A stretch of 64,000 nt of DNA. It comes from Bacillota bacterium (GTDB taxonomy: Bacteria; Bacillota; Sulfobacillia; Symbiobacteriales; ZC4RG38). Each line of letters begins with the position of its first letter. Within the stretch, counting starts at the first letter, position 1. The notes beneath the pieces are model-generated. The model was not told where the DNA came from. It made no database searches and worked only from the letters and a program-made list of their open reading frames with translations. This document shows positions 45,781 through 58,237 of the stretch, piece by piece. The DNA lies in NCBI GenBank assembly GCA_021890795.1, contig JAKKUO010000004.1:1-64000 (forward strand), given 5' to 3'. Position numbers and translations under genes: made by a program.

Positions 45781-46440
45781 CTATCCCTCCGGCGGAGCCG
45801 CCGGCGGGCGCTCCGGCGAAGCCTCCGGCGCAGAAGCCGGCCCGGCCTTGACCCCCCGGTAGATGTGGAAACCGGCCTTCCGGTCCACGTCCTCCACCCG
45901 GGGGAACAGCTCCTGGAGCCGGCGCTTCAGGGAGGGAGCCCCCTGCTTGTTGCCGATGACCACCCACAGGCTGCCCCCGGGCCGCAGGGCCGCCTCCGCT
46001 TCCGCCAGCAGCCGCCAGACCGTGGCCTTGCCGGCCCGCACCGGGGGGTTGAGGAGGATCGCGTCAAAGGCGATCCCCGGCACGGCGCCGAGGCCATCCC
46101 CCACCCGGACCGTCGCGTTGCGGATACCGTTCCGGGCGAGGTTCTCCTCGGCCAGACGGACCGCCCGCTCGTTGATGTCTACCATATAGACATGCCCCCG
46201 GGGGGCGAGCCTGGCGGCCACCACCCCGATGGGGCCGTAACCGCAGCCGAGGTCCAGGATCACCGCATCCGGCGGGAAATCCATGTTCTCGATCAGGAGC
46301 CGGGTGCCGAAGTCCACCCGTCCCCGGGAGAAGACCCCCCGGTCGGTGACGAAGGTGAAGGTCATGCCCCGGAGCTGGACGGTGAACTCCCGTTCCCCAT
46401 GGCCCACTTTCGGGTCAGGGGTGAAGTAGTGTTCGGACAT
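45781..46440 (-). CDS. RsmC/YbxB-like rRNA methyltransferase
   Basis: 219 residues. SAM motif I is VILDLGCGYGPIGVVAARLAP near residue 60, and LLNPPVRAGK near residue 130 is the NPPxR nucleic-acid methyltransferase motif of RsmC/RlmG relatives. The starting SEHYFTPDP and REFTVQLRGMTFTF match YbxB, which in Bacillus lies between rplL and rpoB. Here it lies downstream of rpoC, so it has moved. The last 20 residues are Pro/Ala rich. ATG 46440 follows GGAGG by 5 bp. Confidence 0.88.
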   Translation of the reverse strand: MSEHYFTPDPKVGHGEREFTVQLRGMTFTFVTDRGVFSRGRVDFGTRLLIENMDFPPDAVILDLGCGYGPIGVVAARLAPRGHVYMVDINERAVRLAEENLARNGIRNATVRVGDGLGAVPGIAFDAILLNPPVRAGKATVWRLLAEAEAALRPGGSLWVVIGNKQGAPSLKRRLQELFPRVEDVDRKAGFHIYRGVKAGPASAPEASPERPPAAPPEG

Positions 46441-46557
46441 GGGCACCTCCCCAGATCCTCCAGGCCCGGGGGTGCGGCAGGCGGCAGCGGGCCCCCCAAC
46501 CCGCCGGCCGGCGGCGGGCGGGCCCCGGCGCCAGCCTGCGGCGCCCGAGCAATGGTA

Positions 46558-46586
46558 ATGCTACTCCCATTTTGCACAGGCTGCAA
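46558..46586 (-). promoter_or_regulatory. Promoter of the RsmC-like gene
   Basis: Minus strand TTGCAG, 17 bp, TAGCAT, in an AT-richer patch of the gap. Transcription would start about 110 bp before the ATG. Confidence 0.55.
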
Positions 46587-46684
46587 GCCCCTGACACCCG
46601 TTTTTCGCCCCTGGACGCGGCCAGCCGCCGTCCGGCCCGGAGCCAAACGGCGGCTGGCCAGGGGACCCGGCGGCCGGGCCCGGG

Positions 46685-47032
46685 TCAGCAGCAGGGGCCC
46701 CCTCCGCAACAGCCGCAAGGCCTTCCGCCGCACCCCGCGCGGGCCACCGCCAGGGGTGAGACCACCGCCGGGAAAGCGAAGGAGAAGGTGCTGCCGGCTG
46801 AAGGGCCGCACCCGCCGGCGGGGACCACCTGGGCCACCGGGCAGGTGACCGCCCCGGTCACCGGCCGGTCCCGGCCGGCGGGAGTGGGGAAGAGATTCAC
46901 CACGGTGGCCACCCCGGGGATGCACCCGGGGGTCACGACCGGAAGCCGCTGGGTGACCACCCGGGCCCCGGGCACGTCCGCGCCCCGGGCGGCCGCCACC
47001 GGGGCCCCAGGACAGGGGAGGGAGAGAGACAT
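46685..47032 (-). CDS. Uncharacterised small protein with Cys-rich C-terminus
   Basis: 115 residues. The ATG at 47032 follows GAGGAGGTGGCCCC, one of the best ribosome sites in the window, so the frame is probably real. The sequence is rich in Ala, Val, Pro and Gly, with nine Cys, five of them in the last 15 residues (CGGRPCGCCGGGPCC). No family is recognised. The CC-rich tail recalls spore-coat or surface proteins, and a CATAGGATG element upstream resembles a sigma-K -10, but both are only suggestive. It sits between rpoC and the RsmC-like gene, where Firmicutes normally have nothing. Confidence 0.55.
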   Translation of the reverse strand: MSLSLPCPGAPVAAARGADVPGARVVTQRLPVVTPGCIPGVATVVNLFPTPAGRDRPVTGAVTCPVAQVVPAGGCGPSAGSTFSFAFPAVVSPLAVARAGCGGRPCGCCGGGPCC

Positions 47033-47058
47033 GGGGCCACCTCCTCACCGGGCTACCG

Positions 47059-47067
47059 CATCCTATG
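47059..47067 (-). promoter_or_regulatory. Possible mother-cell (sigma-K-like) -10 element
   Basis: CATAGGATG, compared with the sigma-K -10 CATA-N3-TA, lies 27 bp before the Cys-rich gene. The loose AC -35 cannot discriminate, so this stays a weak call. Confidence 0.25.
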
Positions 47068-47116
47068 TCCACGGCTTATGTATCGGTGCCCCACCGGTGA
47101 GGCAGCGGCGCACCCG

Positions 47117-47162
47117 AAAGGGAAAAGAGAGCCGGGCACCGGCTGGGCCGGTGTCCGGCTCT
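47117..47162 (-). terminator. Terminator of rpoBC
   Basis: Stem AGAGCCGG...CCGGCTCT with further ACCGGC/GCCGGT pairing (47128-47162), followed on the minus strand by CTTTTCCCTTTC; 16 bp beyond the rpoC stop. Confidence 0.85.
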
Positions 47163-47177
47163 CCGTGCCACGGGGGC

Positions 47178-50834
<3,657 letters not shown>

Positions 50835-50870
50835 GGCCGCTCGCTCCTTCCCGGGCAAAACCCCCGTCGC

Positions 50871-53800
50871 CTAGATCTCCTCGTCCTCGGTCTCCCCGTC
50901 GGTGTTGTCGGAGCCAGCGCCCCGGCGCCGGCCCTTGCTGCCGGCCTGCCGGGCCGGCCGCAGGCCCTCGCCGAGCTCATCCTCCAGCGCGCCGAGCTCG
51001 GCAAGATCCGGCTCCTCCGCCTCGACGTCCAGGTCAGACGGCTCCTCCTCCGCCTCGGCCTCCGCCTCAGCCTGCGGCTCAGGCTGGGGCTCCGGCTGGG
51101 ACGGAGCCGCCTGCCGCCGGGCCAGGCTGTCCGGCACCGGCAGCTCCAGCTCCCGGGGAGCGTCGTGGTAGTCCTCGTCGACCTCCCGGAGCTCGATCTC
51201 CTTGCCGTCCTCGGAGAGGACCTTCACGTCGAGGCAGAGGGACTGGAGTTCCTTGATCAGGACCTTGAAGGACTCGGGGACCCCAGGCTCGGGCACGTTC
51301 TCGCCCTTGACGATGGCCTCGTAGGTCTTGACCCGGCCGACCACGTCGTCGGACTTGACGGTCAGCAGCTCCTGCAGGGTGTAGGCCGCGCCGTAGGCCT
51401 CCAGGGCCCAGACCTCCATCTCGCCGAACCGCTGGCCGCCGAACTGGGCCTTACCGCCCAGGGGCTGCTGGGTGACGAGGGAGTACGGGCCGGTGGACCG
51501 GGCGTGGATCTTGTCGTCCACCAGGTGGGCCAGCTTCAGCATGTACGCGTAGCCCACGGTGACCTCGCTGTCGAAGTACTCGCCGGTGCGGCCGTCCCGG
51601 AGCTTGATCTTGCCGCTCTCGGGGAGCCCAGCCTTCCGGAGCCACTCCTTGATCTCCTCCTCGGTGGCGCCGTCGAAGACCGGGCACGCCACGTACATCC
51701 CCAGGGTCTTGGCCGCCCAGCCCAGGTGCACCTCCAGGATCTGGCCGATATTCATCCGGGAGGGCACTCCCAGGGGGCTGAGGATGATGTCCACCGGGGT
51801 GCCATCGGGCAGGAAGGGCATGTCCTCCTCGGGCAGGATCATGGAAATAACGCCCTTGTTCCCGTGGCGCCCGGCCATCTTGTCGCCCTGGGAGATCTTC
51901 CGCTTCTGGGCGATGTAGACCCGGACCAGCTGGTTGACACCCGGGGGCAGCTCGTCGCCGTTCTCCCGGCTGAAGACCTTGACGTCCACCACGATGCCGC
52001 TCTCACCGTGGGGGACCCGGAGGGAGGTGTCCCGGACCTCCCGGGCCTTCTCGCCGAAGATCGCCCGGAGCAGCCGCTCCTCCGCGGTCAGCTCGGTCTC
52101 ACCCTTGGGGGTAACCTTGCCGACCAGGATGTCGCCGGGCCGCACCTCGGCGCCGATGCGGATGATGCCCCGCTCGTCCAGGTCCTTCAGGACATCCTCG
52201 CCGACGTTGGGGATGTCCCGGGTGATCTCCTCCGGCCCGAGCTTGGTGTCCCGGGCTTCGCACTCGTGCTCCTCGATGTGGATGGAGGTCAGGATATCCT
52301 CCTTGACCAGCCGCTCGCTGAGGATGATCGCGTCCTCGTAGTTGTAGCCCTCCCAGCACATGTAGGCCGCCAGGAGGTTCCGGCCCAGGGCCAGTTCGCC
52401 CAGGTGGGTGGAGGGGCCGTCGGCCAGGATCTCGCCCTTCTCCACCCGCTGGCCGGTGCGGACCAGGGGCCGCTGGTTGAGGCAGGTCCCCTGGTTGGAC
52501 CGCTGGAACTTCATCAGCTTGTAGCGCTTCAGGGTGCCGTCGTCCTGGCGGACCACAATCTCGGACGCGGTGGCCCGCTCCACCACGCCGCCCTGCTCCG
52601 CGATGACCATGACCCCCGAGTCGTAGGCGGCCCGGAACTCCAGGCCGGTACCGACAATGGGCGCGTCCGGCCGCAGCAGCGGCACCGCCTGCCGCTGCAT
52701 GTTGGAGCCCATCAGGGCCCGGGAGGCGTCGTCGTTCTCCAGGAACGGGATGAGGGCGGTGGCCACCGAAACGATCTGCTTCGGCGAGACGTCCATGTAG
52801 TCCACCTGTTCCGGCGGCACCTGGATGAACTCGTTCTTGTACCGGCAGGTGACCAGCGGCTCAATGAAGCGGCCCTCTTCATCCAGGGGCGTATTGGCGC
52901 CCGCGATGATGCACTCGTCTTCCTCGTCCGCGGTGAGGTAGACCACCTCATCGAGGACCCGCTTGTTCTCCTTGTCCACCTTCCGGTACGGGGTCTCGAT
53001 GAAGCCGAACTCGTTCACCCGGCCGTAGGTGGCCAGCGCGCCGATCAGGCCGATGTTAGGCCCTTCCGGCGTCTCGATGGGGCACATCCGGCCGTAGTGG
53101 GAGTGGTGGACGTCCCGGACCTCGAAGCCAGCCCGCTCCCGGCTGAGGCCGCCGGGACCCAGGGCGGAGAGCCGCCGCTTGTGGGTCAGCTCCGCCAGCG
53201 GGTTGGTCTGGTCCATGAACTGGGAAAGCTGCGAGGAGCCAAAGAACTCCTTGACCGCCGCGACCACCGGCCGGATGTTGATCAGGGCCTGGGGGGTGAT
53301 CACATCGACGTCCTGGATGGTCATGCGCTCCTTGACCACCCGCTCCATCCGGGCGAGGCCGATCCGGAACTGGTTCTGGAGCAGCTCGCCCACGGAGCGG
53401 AGCCGCCGGTTGCCCAGGTGGTCGATGTCGTCGATGGAGCCCAGCCCCTTGGCCAGGGTGCAGAGGTAGTTGAGGATCGCGACGATATCGTCCCGGGTGA
53501 TGGTCTTCTGCTCGATGGGCGGCAGCCCGTTGTCCACCACCCGCAGCACCGAGCCATCCCGGAGCCGGACCGTCAGCCGGTGGATGCCCGCGGCCTCGAT
53601 CCGCTCCGCCAGCCTCCGGTCAATGGGGGTGTCGGCCTCCGCCAGCACCTCACCGGTCTGGGGGTCCACCACCCGGTCTGCGGTCAGAGCGCCGACGATC
53701 CGGCGGCGGATGGCCAGCTTCTTGTTCAGCTTGTACCGGCCCACCGGAGCCAGGTCGTACCGCTTGGGCTCGAAGAAGAGGGACTCAAGGAGCTGCCGGG

Positions 53801-54551
53801 CGTTGTCCACCGCCGGCGGCTCACCCGGCCGCAGCCGCTTGTAAATCTCGATGAGAGCGTCTTCCTCGGAATCGGTATTGTCCTTCTCCAGGGTGCGCCG
53901 GATGTACTCGTGATCCCCGACCGCGTCGAGGATCTGCTGGTCGGTCGAGAGCCCCAGAGCCCGGAGCAGCACCGTAGCCGGCAGCTTCCGGGTCCGGTCG
54001 ATCCGGACGGTAATCAGGTCGTTGACGTCGGTCTCGAACTCAAGCCAGGCCCCGCGGTTGGGGATCAAGGTGGCAAAGTACAGCTTCTTCCCAGAGGAGT
54101 CCACCTGCTCGCTGTAGTAGACCCCCGGGGAGCGGACGAGCTGGGAGACGATCACCCGCTCGGCACCGTTAATAATGAAGGTTCCGTTGGGGGTCATCAG
54201 GGGGAAGTCCCCCATGAAGACCTCCTGCTCCTTGACCTCACCGGTCTCCTTGTTGATCAGACGGACCCGCACCCGGAGGGGCGCCGCGTAGGTGGCGTCG
54301 CGCTCCTTGCACTCCTCAATGGAGTACTTGGCCTGGCTGGGGTCCAGGGTGTAATCCAGGAACTCCAAGACCAGGTTACCGGTGAAATCGGTGATAGGAG
54401 AGATGTCCCGGAAGACCTCCTGCAGTCCTTCGCGGAGGAACCACTCGTAGGACTTCCGCTGCAGCTCGATGAGGTTCGGAAGCTCCAGAACCTCTTTGAT
54501 CCGGCCGAAGCTGTAGCGTTCCCGCTTGCCCGCCTTGATGATACGGCCCAT
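50871..54551 (-). CDS. rpoB: RNA polymerase beta subunit
   Basis: 1226 residues. The rifampicin region [33 protein letters not shown] (given here in parts: [29 protein letters not shown]) is wild type. [13 protein letters not shown] and the C-terminal [20 protein letters not shown] are intact. The last 80 residues are an added acidic tail with Pro-Glu and Ala-Glu repeats, ending in a Lys/Arg patch and DEEI. Preceded by its own promoter and a 350-nt leader. Confidence 0.98.
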   Translation of the reverse strand: MGRIIKAGKRERYSFGRIKEVLELPNLIELQRKSYEWFLREGLQEVFRDISPITDFTGNLVLEFLDYTLDPSQAKYSIEECKERDATYAAPLRVRVRLINKETGEVKEQEVFMGDFPLMTPNGTFIINGAERVIVSQLVRSPGVYYSEQVDSSGKKLYFATLIPNRGAWLEFETDVNDLITVRIDRTRKLPATVLLRALGLSTDQQILDAVGDHEYIRRTLEKDNTDSEEDALIEIYKRLRPGEPPAVDNARQLLESLFFEPKRYDLAPVGRYKLNKKLAIRRRIVGALTADRVVDPQTGEVLAEADTPIDRRLAERIEAAGIHRLTVRLRDGSVLRVVDNGLPPIEQKTITRDDIVAILNYLCTLAKGLGSIDDIDHLGNRRLRSVGELLQNQFRIGLARMERVVKERMTIQDVDVITPQALINIRPVVAAVKEFFGSSQLSQFMDQTNPLAELTHKRRLSALGPGGLSRERAGFEVRDVHHSHYGRMCPIETPEGPNIGLIGALATYGRVNEFGFIETPYRKVDKENKRVLDEVVYLTADEEDECIIAGANTPLDEEGRFIEPLVTCRYKNEFIQVPPEQVDYMDVSPKQIVSVATALIPFLENDDASRALMGSNMQRQAVPLLRPDAPIVGTGLEFRAAYDSGVMVIAEQGGVVERATASEIVVRQDDGTLKRYKLMKFQRSNQGTCLNQRPLVRTGQRVEKGEILADGPSTHLGELALGRNLLAAYMCWEGYNYEDAIILSERLVKEDILTSIHIEEHECEARDTKLGPEEITRDIPNVGEDVLKDLDERGIIRIGAEVRPGDILVGKVTPKGETELTAEERLLRAIFGEKAREVRDTSLRVPHGESGIVVDVKVFSRENGDELPPGVNQLVRVYIAQKRKISQGDKMAGRHGNKGVISMILPEEDMPFLPDGTPVDIILSPLGVPSRMNIGQILEVHLGWAAKTLGMYVACPVFDGATEEEIKEWLRKAGLPESGKIKLRDGRTGEYFDSEVTVGYAYMLKLAHLVDDKIHARSTGPYSLVTQQPLGGKAQFGGQRFGEMEVWALEAYGAAYTLQELLTVKSDDVVGRVKTYEAIVKGENVPEPGVPESFKVLIKELQSLCLDVKVLSEDGKEIELREVDEDYHDAPRELELPVPDSLARRQAAPSQPEPQPEPQAEAEAEAEEEPSDLDVEAEEPDLAELGALEDELGEGLRPARQAGSKGRRRGAGSDNTDGETEDEEI

Positions 54552-54904
54552 CCACCTCTGGCCCCCTTATCGAAGACTGCCCACCGGGATGCTCTCCGTC
54601 TGGAAGTGCCCACCGCGAAAGCGATCCGATGGGGACCTGGCAGAGGAAACTGCAGGCCAAACAAACTGCAATGGGGCAGGGGAGTCACCCTCGTTCCGAC
54701 CACGGGAAGCAGGAACTCTCCCTACCCTGTGCAAAACAACAAAAAGGGGTCACAACCGGTCGTCCCGCCCACGTGGAAAATACCACCTGTGAAGGGACAT
54801 ATCCTATTCGTGACCACTTTCCCACCCCGATATGCATTTGCACCCACGCAACGCCATCCATGCCCTCGGGGCAGGGCATGGGCGGCGCGCCGAAGGATGG
54901 CAGT
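54552..54904 (-). promoter_or_regulatory. Long rpoB leader
   Basis: The predicted transcript carries about 350 nt before the rpoB ATG. A nested stem-loop, CATGCCCT/AGGGCATG inside CCATC/GATGG (54853-54900), lies at its 5' end. No coding frame with a ribosome site was found, and no known riboswitch or antiterminator core is recognised. Confidence 0.55.
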
Positions 54905-54909
54905 TTGAT

Positions 54910-54938
54910 ATGTTACTATGGGGTACGCCCCCTGTCAA
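54910..54938 (-). promoter_or_regulatory. Promoter of rpoBC
   Basis: Minus strand TTGACA, 17-bp spacer, TAACAT. The spacer contains an inverted repeat GGGG-GCGTA-CCCC. It separates rpoBC from rplJL transcription. Confidence 0.8.
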
Positions 54939-54948
54939 GGGGGAAGTT

Positions 54949-54970
54949 GCCGCCGGGGGCGGCTTTTTCT
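54949..54970 (+). terminator. Terminator-like hairpin in the plus direction
   Basis: GCCGCC-GGG-GGCGGC followed by TTTTTCT reads as an intrinsic terminator on the plus strand, although no plus-strand gene precedes it. It may stop antisense transcription towards rplL. Confidence 0.5.
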
Positions 54971-55021
54971 TGGCTTCCTCCTCGGCTTCCCCGGCCCGGT
55001 GCCGAGAGCGCCGGGCCGGGG

Positions 55022-55059
55022 CAAGAAGGAAAGAGCCCCGGGGCACGGGGCCCCGGGGC
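55022..55059 (-). terminator. Terminator of rplJ-rplL
   Basis: A 10-bp perfect stem GCCCCGGGGC/GCCCCGGGGC (55035-55059) is followed on the minus strand by TCTTTCCTTCTTG, 26 bp after the rplL stop. Confidence 0.8.
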
Positions 55060-55084
55060 AAAGTTGTCAGTTCGCCGGGTCGGG

Positions 55085-55468
55085 TTACTTGATCTCGACC
55101 TCGGCGCCGGCCTCCTTCAGCTTGGCGGCGATGGCCTCGGCGTCGGCCTTGGAGACCTTCTCCTTCACCGGCTTCGGCGCGCCGTCCACCAGGTCCTTGG
55201 CCTCCTTGAGGCCCAGGCCGGTGACCTCCCGGACCACCTTGATCACGTTGATCTTGTTGGCGCCGGCGCTCTTCAGGATGACGTCGAACTCGGTCTTCTC
55301 CTCCGCCGCCGGGGCAGCCGCGCCCGCCGCAGCACCGGGGGCAGCCGCCACAGCCACGGGAGCGGCGGCGGTGACGCCAAAGGTCTCCTCAAACAGCTCC
55401 TTCAGTTCCTTGAGCTCCAGGGCGGTCATGCCCTTGATGATCTCGATAACCTCCTGAGCCTTCGACAT
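55085..55468 (-). CDS. rplL: Ribosomal protein L7/L12
   Basis: 127 residues. The N-terminal dimer domain binds L10; an Ala/Gly/Pro hinge (about residues 37-57) joins the factor-binding domain with [24 protein letters not shown], in parts, and [20 protein letters not shown]. 37 bp from rplJ. Confidence 0.98.
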   Translation of the reverse strand: MSKAQEVIEIIKGMTALELKELKELFEETFGVTAAAPVAVAAAPGAAAGAAAPAAEEKTEFDVILKSAGANKINVIKVVREVTGLGLKEAKDLVDGAPKPVKEKVSKADAEAIAAKLKEAGAEVEIK

Positions 55469-55505
55469 GGTTCAGGCAACCTCCCGTATGAGTAAAAGTC
55501 GTGGG

Positions 55506-56045
55506 TTACGCCGCACCCTCCAGCTGGCGGATTCGGGCGTCCAGGGCGTAAGCAAAGCTGGCCAGCAGCCCGTTGATGGCACCGGCCACCCCCTGGAGGG
55601 GAGCCTGGATGCCGCCCAGCACCTGGGCCAGCAGGACCTCCTTGGCCGGCAGGTCGGCCAGGCTCTTGACGGACTCGGCGTCAACCACCCGGTTCTCGAG
55701 GATGCCGGCCTTGACCACCAGCTTGGGTTCCTTCTCTTTCTCAAAGATCTCCTTCAGCTTCTTGGGCGCTGCGGTCTCGTCGTCGTAGCTGAAGGCCAGG
55801 GTGGTGGGGCCGTGCAGATAGCCGTCCAGCCCCTCGATCCCCACTTCCCGGGCGGCGATCCGGATCAGGGTGTTCTTGGCCACCTTGAGCTCGGCGCCGA
55901 CAGCCCGCAGCTCCCGGCGGAGGCTGGTCATCTGGGCCACCGTCAGCCCCAGGTTGTCCGCCAGCACCACGGACTTGGCCCGGGAGAACTTCTCCTTCAG
56001 ATCGGCGACAATCGCCTGCTTCTCCGGGCGAATCCGAACCGGCAC
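55506..56045 (-). CDS. rplJ: Ribosomal protein L10
   Basis: 179 residues from GTG 56045, 8 bp after GGAGG. It carries L7/L12 dimers on the stalk. AIVADLKEKFSRAKSVVLAD, VAKNTLIRIAA and GPTTLAFSY are conserved. The L10(L12) complex can bind its own leader; such a leader with an attenuator lies directly upstream. Confidence 0.97.
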   Translation of the reverse strand: MPVRIRPEKQAIVADLKEKFSRAKSVVLADNLGLTVAQMTSLRRELRAVGAELKVAKNTLIRIAAREVGIEGLDGYLHGPTTLAFSYDDETAAPKKLKEIFEKEKEPKLVVKAGILENRVVDAESVKSLADLPAKEVLLAQVLGGIQAPLQGVAGAINGLLASFAYALDARIRQLEGAA

Positions 56046-56277
56046 GCAGTTCACCTCCCCTGCCCCGGGGTCAAGCAAAACGGGCCTCTCGGCCAGAGCG
56101 CCGGAGGCCCGTGAGCATACACACAGGCACGGGAAGGAGTCAACCCGGATCCGGCCATGCGGCTGCCGGTCCGGCCTTCTTCCCTTCGCTCCGACCTCGG
56201 CAGGCGGACCCGACTGGCCCCTTCGGCTGCTCAGCAGCACCTGCTGTCTCTGGTCGAGACCCTGATGCAGTTGGCAC
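56046..56277 (-). ncRNA. Ribosomal protein L10 leader
   Basis: The untranslated region from the rplJ promoter to the start codon contains AGACAGCAGGTGC (minus strand, about 56249-56237), the conserved core of Firmicutes L10 leaders that forms a kink-turn for L10 binding, followed by several stems and a terminator. It should lower rplJL expression when free L10(L12) is present. Confidence 0.8.
56072..56112 (-). terminator. Attenuator in the L10 leader
   Basis: Stem ACGGGCCTC/GAGGCCCGT (56080-56112) followed on the minus strand by TTTGCTTG, 27 bp before the rplJ start. This is the expected place for the leader's conditional terminator. Confidence 0.85.
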
Positions 56278-56283
56278 AAGAGG

Positions 56284-56312
56284 ATTATAGCCCCCGTCAC
56301 CGGGGGTGTCAA
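56284..56312 (-). promoter_or_regulatory. Consensus promoter of rplJL
   Basis: Perfect TTGACA and perfect TATAAT at 17 bp on the minus strand. The spacer is a G/C inverted repeat, CCCCC-GGTGAC-GGGGG. It begins 7 bp past the stop of the small unknown gene. Confidence 0.92.
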
Positions 56313-56318
56313 GGCACT

Positions 56319-56489
56319 TTACCGGCGAGCGGCTTCCTTCCGCTCCTCAGCCTGTGCCTCCTCCTCCATCGCCTCTTCCAGCCGGATCTTCTCCAGGACA
56401 ATCTGGAAGCGCTCGCTTGGGGAGGCCGTCATCCACCGGTCCACCAGAGCTTCCAGCCGATTGCGCAGTTCCTTGTGCCTCGGTGTCAT
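56319..56489 (-). CDS. Small uncharacterised charged protein
   Basis: 56 residues from ATG 56489, 6 bp after GGGAGGT; an upstream in-frame ATG at 56552 lacks a site. The sequence is highly charged and helical, with RHKELRNRLEALVDRWM and a Glu/Ala-rich C-terminal half that could form a coiled coil (EEAMEEEAQAEERKEAARR). No family is recognised. It has its own promoter-like element and lies between rplA and the rplJ promoter, a place that is normally intergenic in Firmicutes. The ribosome site and good spacing support translation. Confidence 0.6.
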   Translation of the reverse strand: MTPRHKELRNRLEALVDRWMTASPSERFQIVLEKIRLEEAMEEEAQAEERKEAARR

Positions 56490-56589
56490 AGTCGCACCTC
56501 CCTGGTTCCCCGATGTTGGTTCCACGAGAGATGTCGATGTCGATCCTGTCACCAGGAGAACGTGTAGGGTCGTACTTATCCTACCTCTA

Positions 56590-56618
56590 AGAATACAACA
56601 ACCACGCTTTCAGTTCAA
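56590..56618 (-). promoter_or_regulatory. Promoter of the small unknown gene
   Basis: Minus strand TTGAAC, 17 bp, TATTCT in an AT-rich island, about 95 bp before the ATG at 56489. Confidence 0.5.
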
Positions 56619-56793
56619 TCGATAGTAGACACACATTCGAGAAACTTGCGGCTGAAAGGTTCCCAGGACTGCCAGCCCGCCGGGGGTCGCCCCCCTAGTC
56701 TTTCCCCGGTGGCCCCAGCCTAGCCAGGCTCTGGCTCCTTTCGGCCAGGGCCCCGCCGGTTGGCCCCGGGGCACCCAACCGGGATCCCGGAGC
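56619..56793. other. Gene-free structured stretch between the unknown gene and rplA
   Basis: No coding frame with a start site was seen. Several inverted repeats occur (for example CCGGTTGG/CCAACCGG at about 56755-56781). Together with the promoter and terminator on its sides it accounts for the 400-bp gap. Confidence 0.4.
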
Positions 56794-56830
56794 CAAAGAC
56801 AACCCCGCCGGGCAGCACCTGCCCGGCGGG
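56794..56830 (-). terminator. Terminator after rplA
   Basis: Perfect stem CCCGCCGGGCAG/CTGCCCGGCGGG (56804-56830), followed on the minus strand by GTTGTCTTTGG. Confidence 0.8.
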
Positions 56831-56895
56831 ATGAACGGACAACTGTACGGTGCCGGTCGCTGGAATCCCCAACAGGGCGAAAGCCCCGCCGTGGC

Positions 56896-57606
56896 CTAGC
56901 TCTCCCGGCTGGCGACAGCGATGCGGGCCGGGTTGATCTTGATCCCGGGCCCCATGGTGGAGGAGACGGTGATGCTCTTCAGGTACTGGCCCTTGGCCGC
57001 CGCCGGCCTCGCCCGAACGATGGCCTCCATCAGCGCCCGGAAGTTCTCCACCAGCTTCTCGGTCTCAAAAGAGACCTTGCCGATATGGGCGTGGATGATC
57101 CCCGCCTTGTCGGTCCGGTACTCGATCTTACCGGCCTTGATCTCCCGGACCGCGTTGGCCACGTCGAAGGTGACGGTGCCGGTCTTGGGGTTGGGCATCA
57201 GGCCCCGGGGACCCAGGATCTTACCCAGGCGGCCGACCATGGGCATCATGTCCGGCGTGGCCACCGCCACGTCAAAGTCCAGCCAGCCCTCCTGGATCTT
57301 GGTGATGTACTCCTCGGCCCCCACATAGTCCGCCCCGGCGGCCTCGGCCTCCTTGGCCTTCTCGCCCTTGGCGAAGACCAGCACCCGGGCGGTCTTACCC
57401 GTGCCGTGGGGCAGCACCACCGCGCCCCGGATCTGCTGGTCCGCGTGGCGGACGTCGACACCCAGCCGCACGGCCACGTCCACGGTCTCATCAAACTTGG
57501 CCGGGGCGGTCTTCTTCACCAGCTCCATGGCCTCGTAGGGATCATACAGACGGGAGCGGTCCACCAACTTGGCCGCCTCGATGTACTTCTTGCCCCGCTT
57601 CGGCAT
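56896..57606 (-). CDS. rplA: Ribosomal protein L1
   Basis: 236 residues from ATG 57606 ([18 protein letters not shown]). It forms the L1 stalk that moves E-site t[28 protein letters not shown], in parts, and [16 protein letters not shown] are diagnostic. In many bacteria L1 represses the rplK-rplA unit. Confidence 0.97.
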   Translation of the reverse strand: MPKRGKKYIEAAKLVDRSRLYDPYEAMELVKKTAPAKFDETVDVAVRLGVDVRHADQQIRGAVVLPHGTGKTARVLVFAKGEKAKEAEAAGADYVGAEEYITKIQEGWLDFDVAVATPDMMPMVGRLGKILGPRGLMPNPKTGTVTFDVANAVREIKAGKIEYRTDKAGIIHAHIGKVSFETEKLVENFRALMEAIVRARPAAAKGQYLKSITVSSTMGPGIKINPARIAVASRES

Positions 57607-57713
57607 ACAGGTATCCTCCCTTGTGGTTCGGGTCGGCTGCCAGAGCCTCCCACAAGATAGGGCGTCGCGCAAGACCAGAAAAACCGCCAACAGGATCCGG
57701 CCGCGCCTCGGGA

Positions 57714-58139
57714 CTAGCCCTCAACCTCAACCCCCATGGAACGGGCGGCGCCTTCTACCATCCGCATGGCGGCTTCGAGGCTGGTGGTGTTCAGGTCGGG
57801 CATCTTGATCTTGGCGATCTCCTCGACCTGCTTCCGGGTCAGCTTCCCCACCTTCACCTTGTTCGGCTCGCCGGAGCCGGTCTCAATGCCGAGCGCCCGC
57901 TTGATCAGCACCGAGGTGGGCGGGGTCTTGAGGACGAAGGTGAACGAGCGGTCCTCGTAGATGGTGATCTCGACCGGGATCACCATGCCGACCTGGTCCT
58001 TGGTCCGCTCGTTGTACTCCTTGCAGAAAGCCATGATGTTGACGCCGTGCTGACCCAGCGCCGGACCCACCGGCGGCGCCGGGGTAGCCTTGCCGGCCGG
58101 CAGCGCTAGCTTGACGACCGCGACAACCTTCTTTGCCAT
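57714..58139 (-). CDS. rplK: Ribosomal protein L11
   Basis: 141 residues, exact family length. [25 protein letters not shown] covers the N-terminal domain (given in parts), and the C-terminal RNA-binding domain includes a conserved proline-helix and [17 protein letters not shown]. It binds the GTPase-associated centre. ATG 58139 follows GAGGAGG. Confidence 0.97.
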   Translation of the reverse strand: MAKKVVAVVKLALPAGKATPAPPVGPALGQHGVNIMAFCKEYNERTKDQVGMVIPVEITIYEDRSFTFVLKTPPTSVLIKRALGIETGSGEPNKVKVGKLTRKQVEEIAKIKMPDLNTTSLEAAMRMVEGAARSMGVEVEG

Positions 58140-58196
58140 GGCGGCTTTCCTCCTCAAACGATGGTGTGGTCAGGCGGGCCGCACAGGCCCTCCCAC

Positions 58197-58221
58197 AAGC
58201 AAAAGGGCGCGGGTCGCACCC
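58197..58221 (-). terminator. Terminator/attenuator between nusG and rplK
   Basis: GGGTGCG-ACC-CGCGCCC-type stem (58205-58221) followed on the minus strand by TTTTGCTTG. No clear promoter was seen between it and rplK, so it probably attenuates read-through and may be regulated. Confidence 0.65.
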
Positions 58222-58237
58222 TTCGCTGCCCTGTTCA

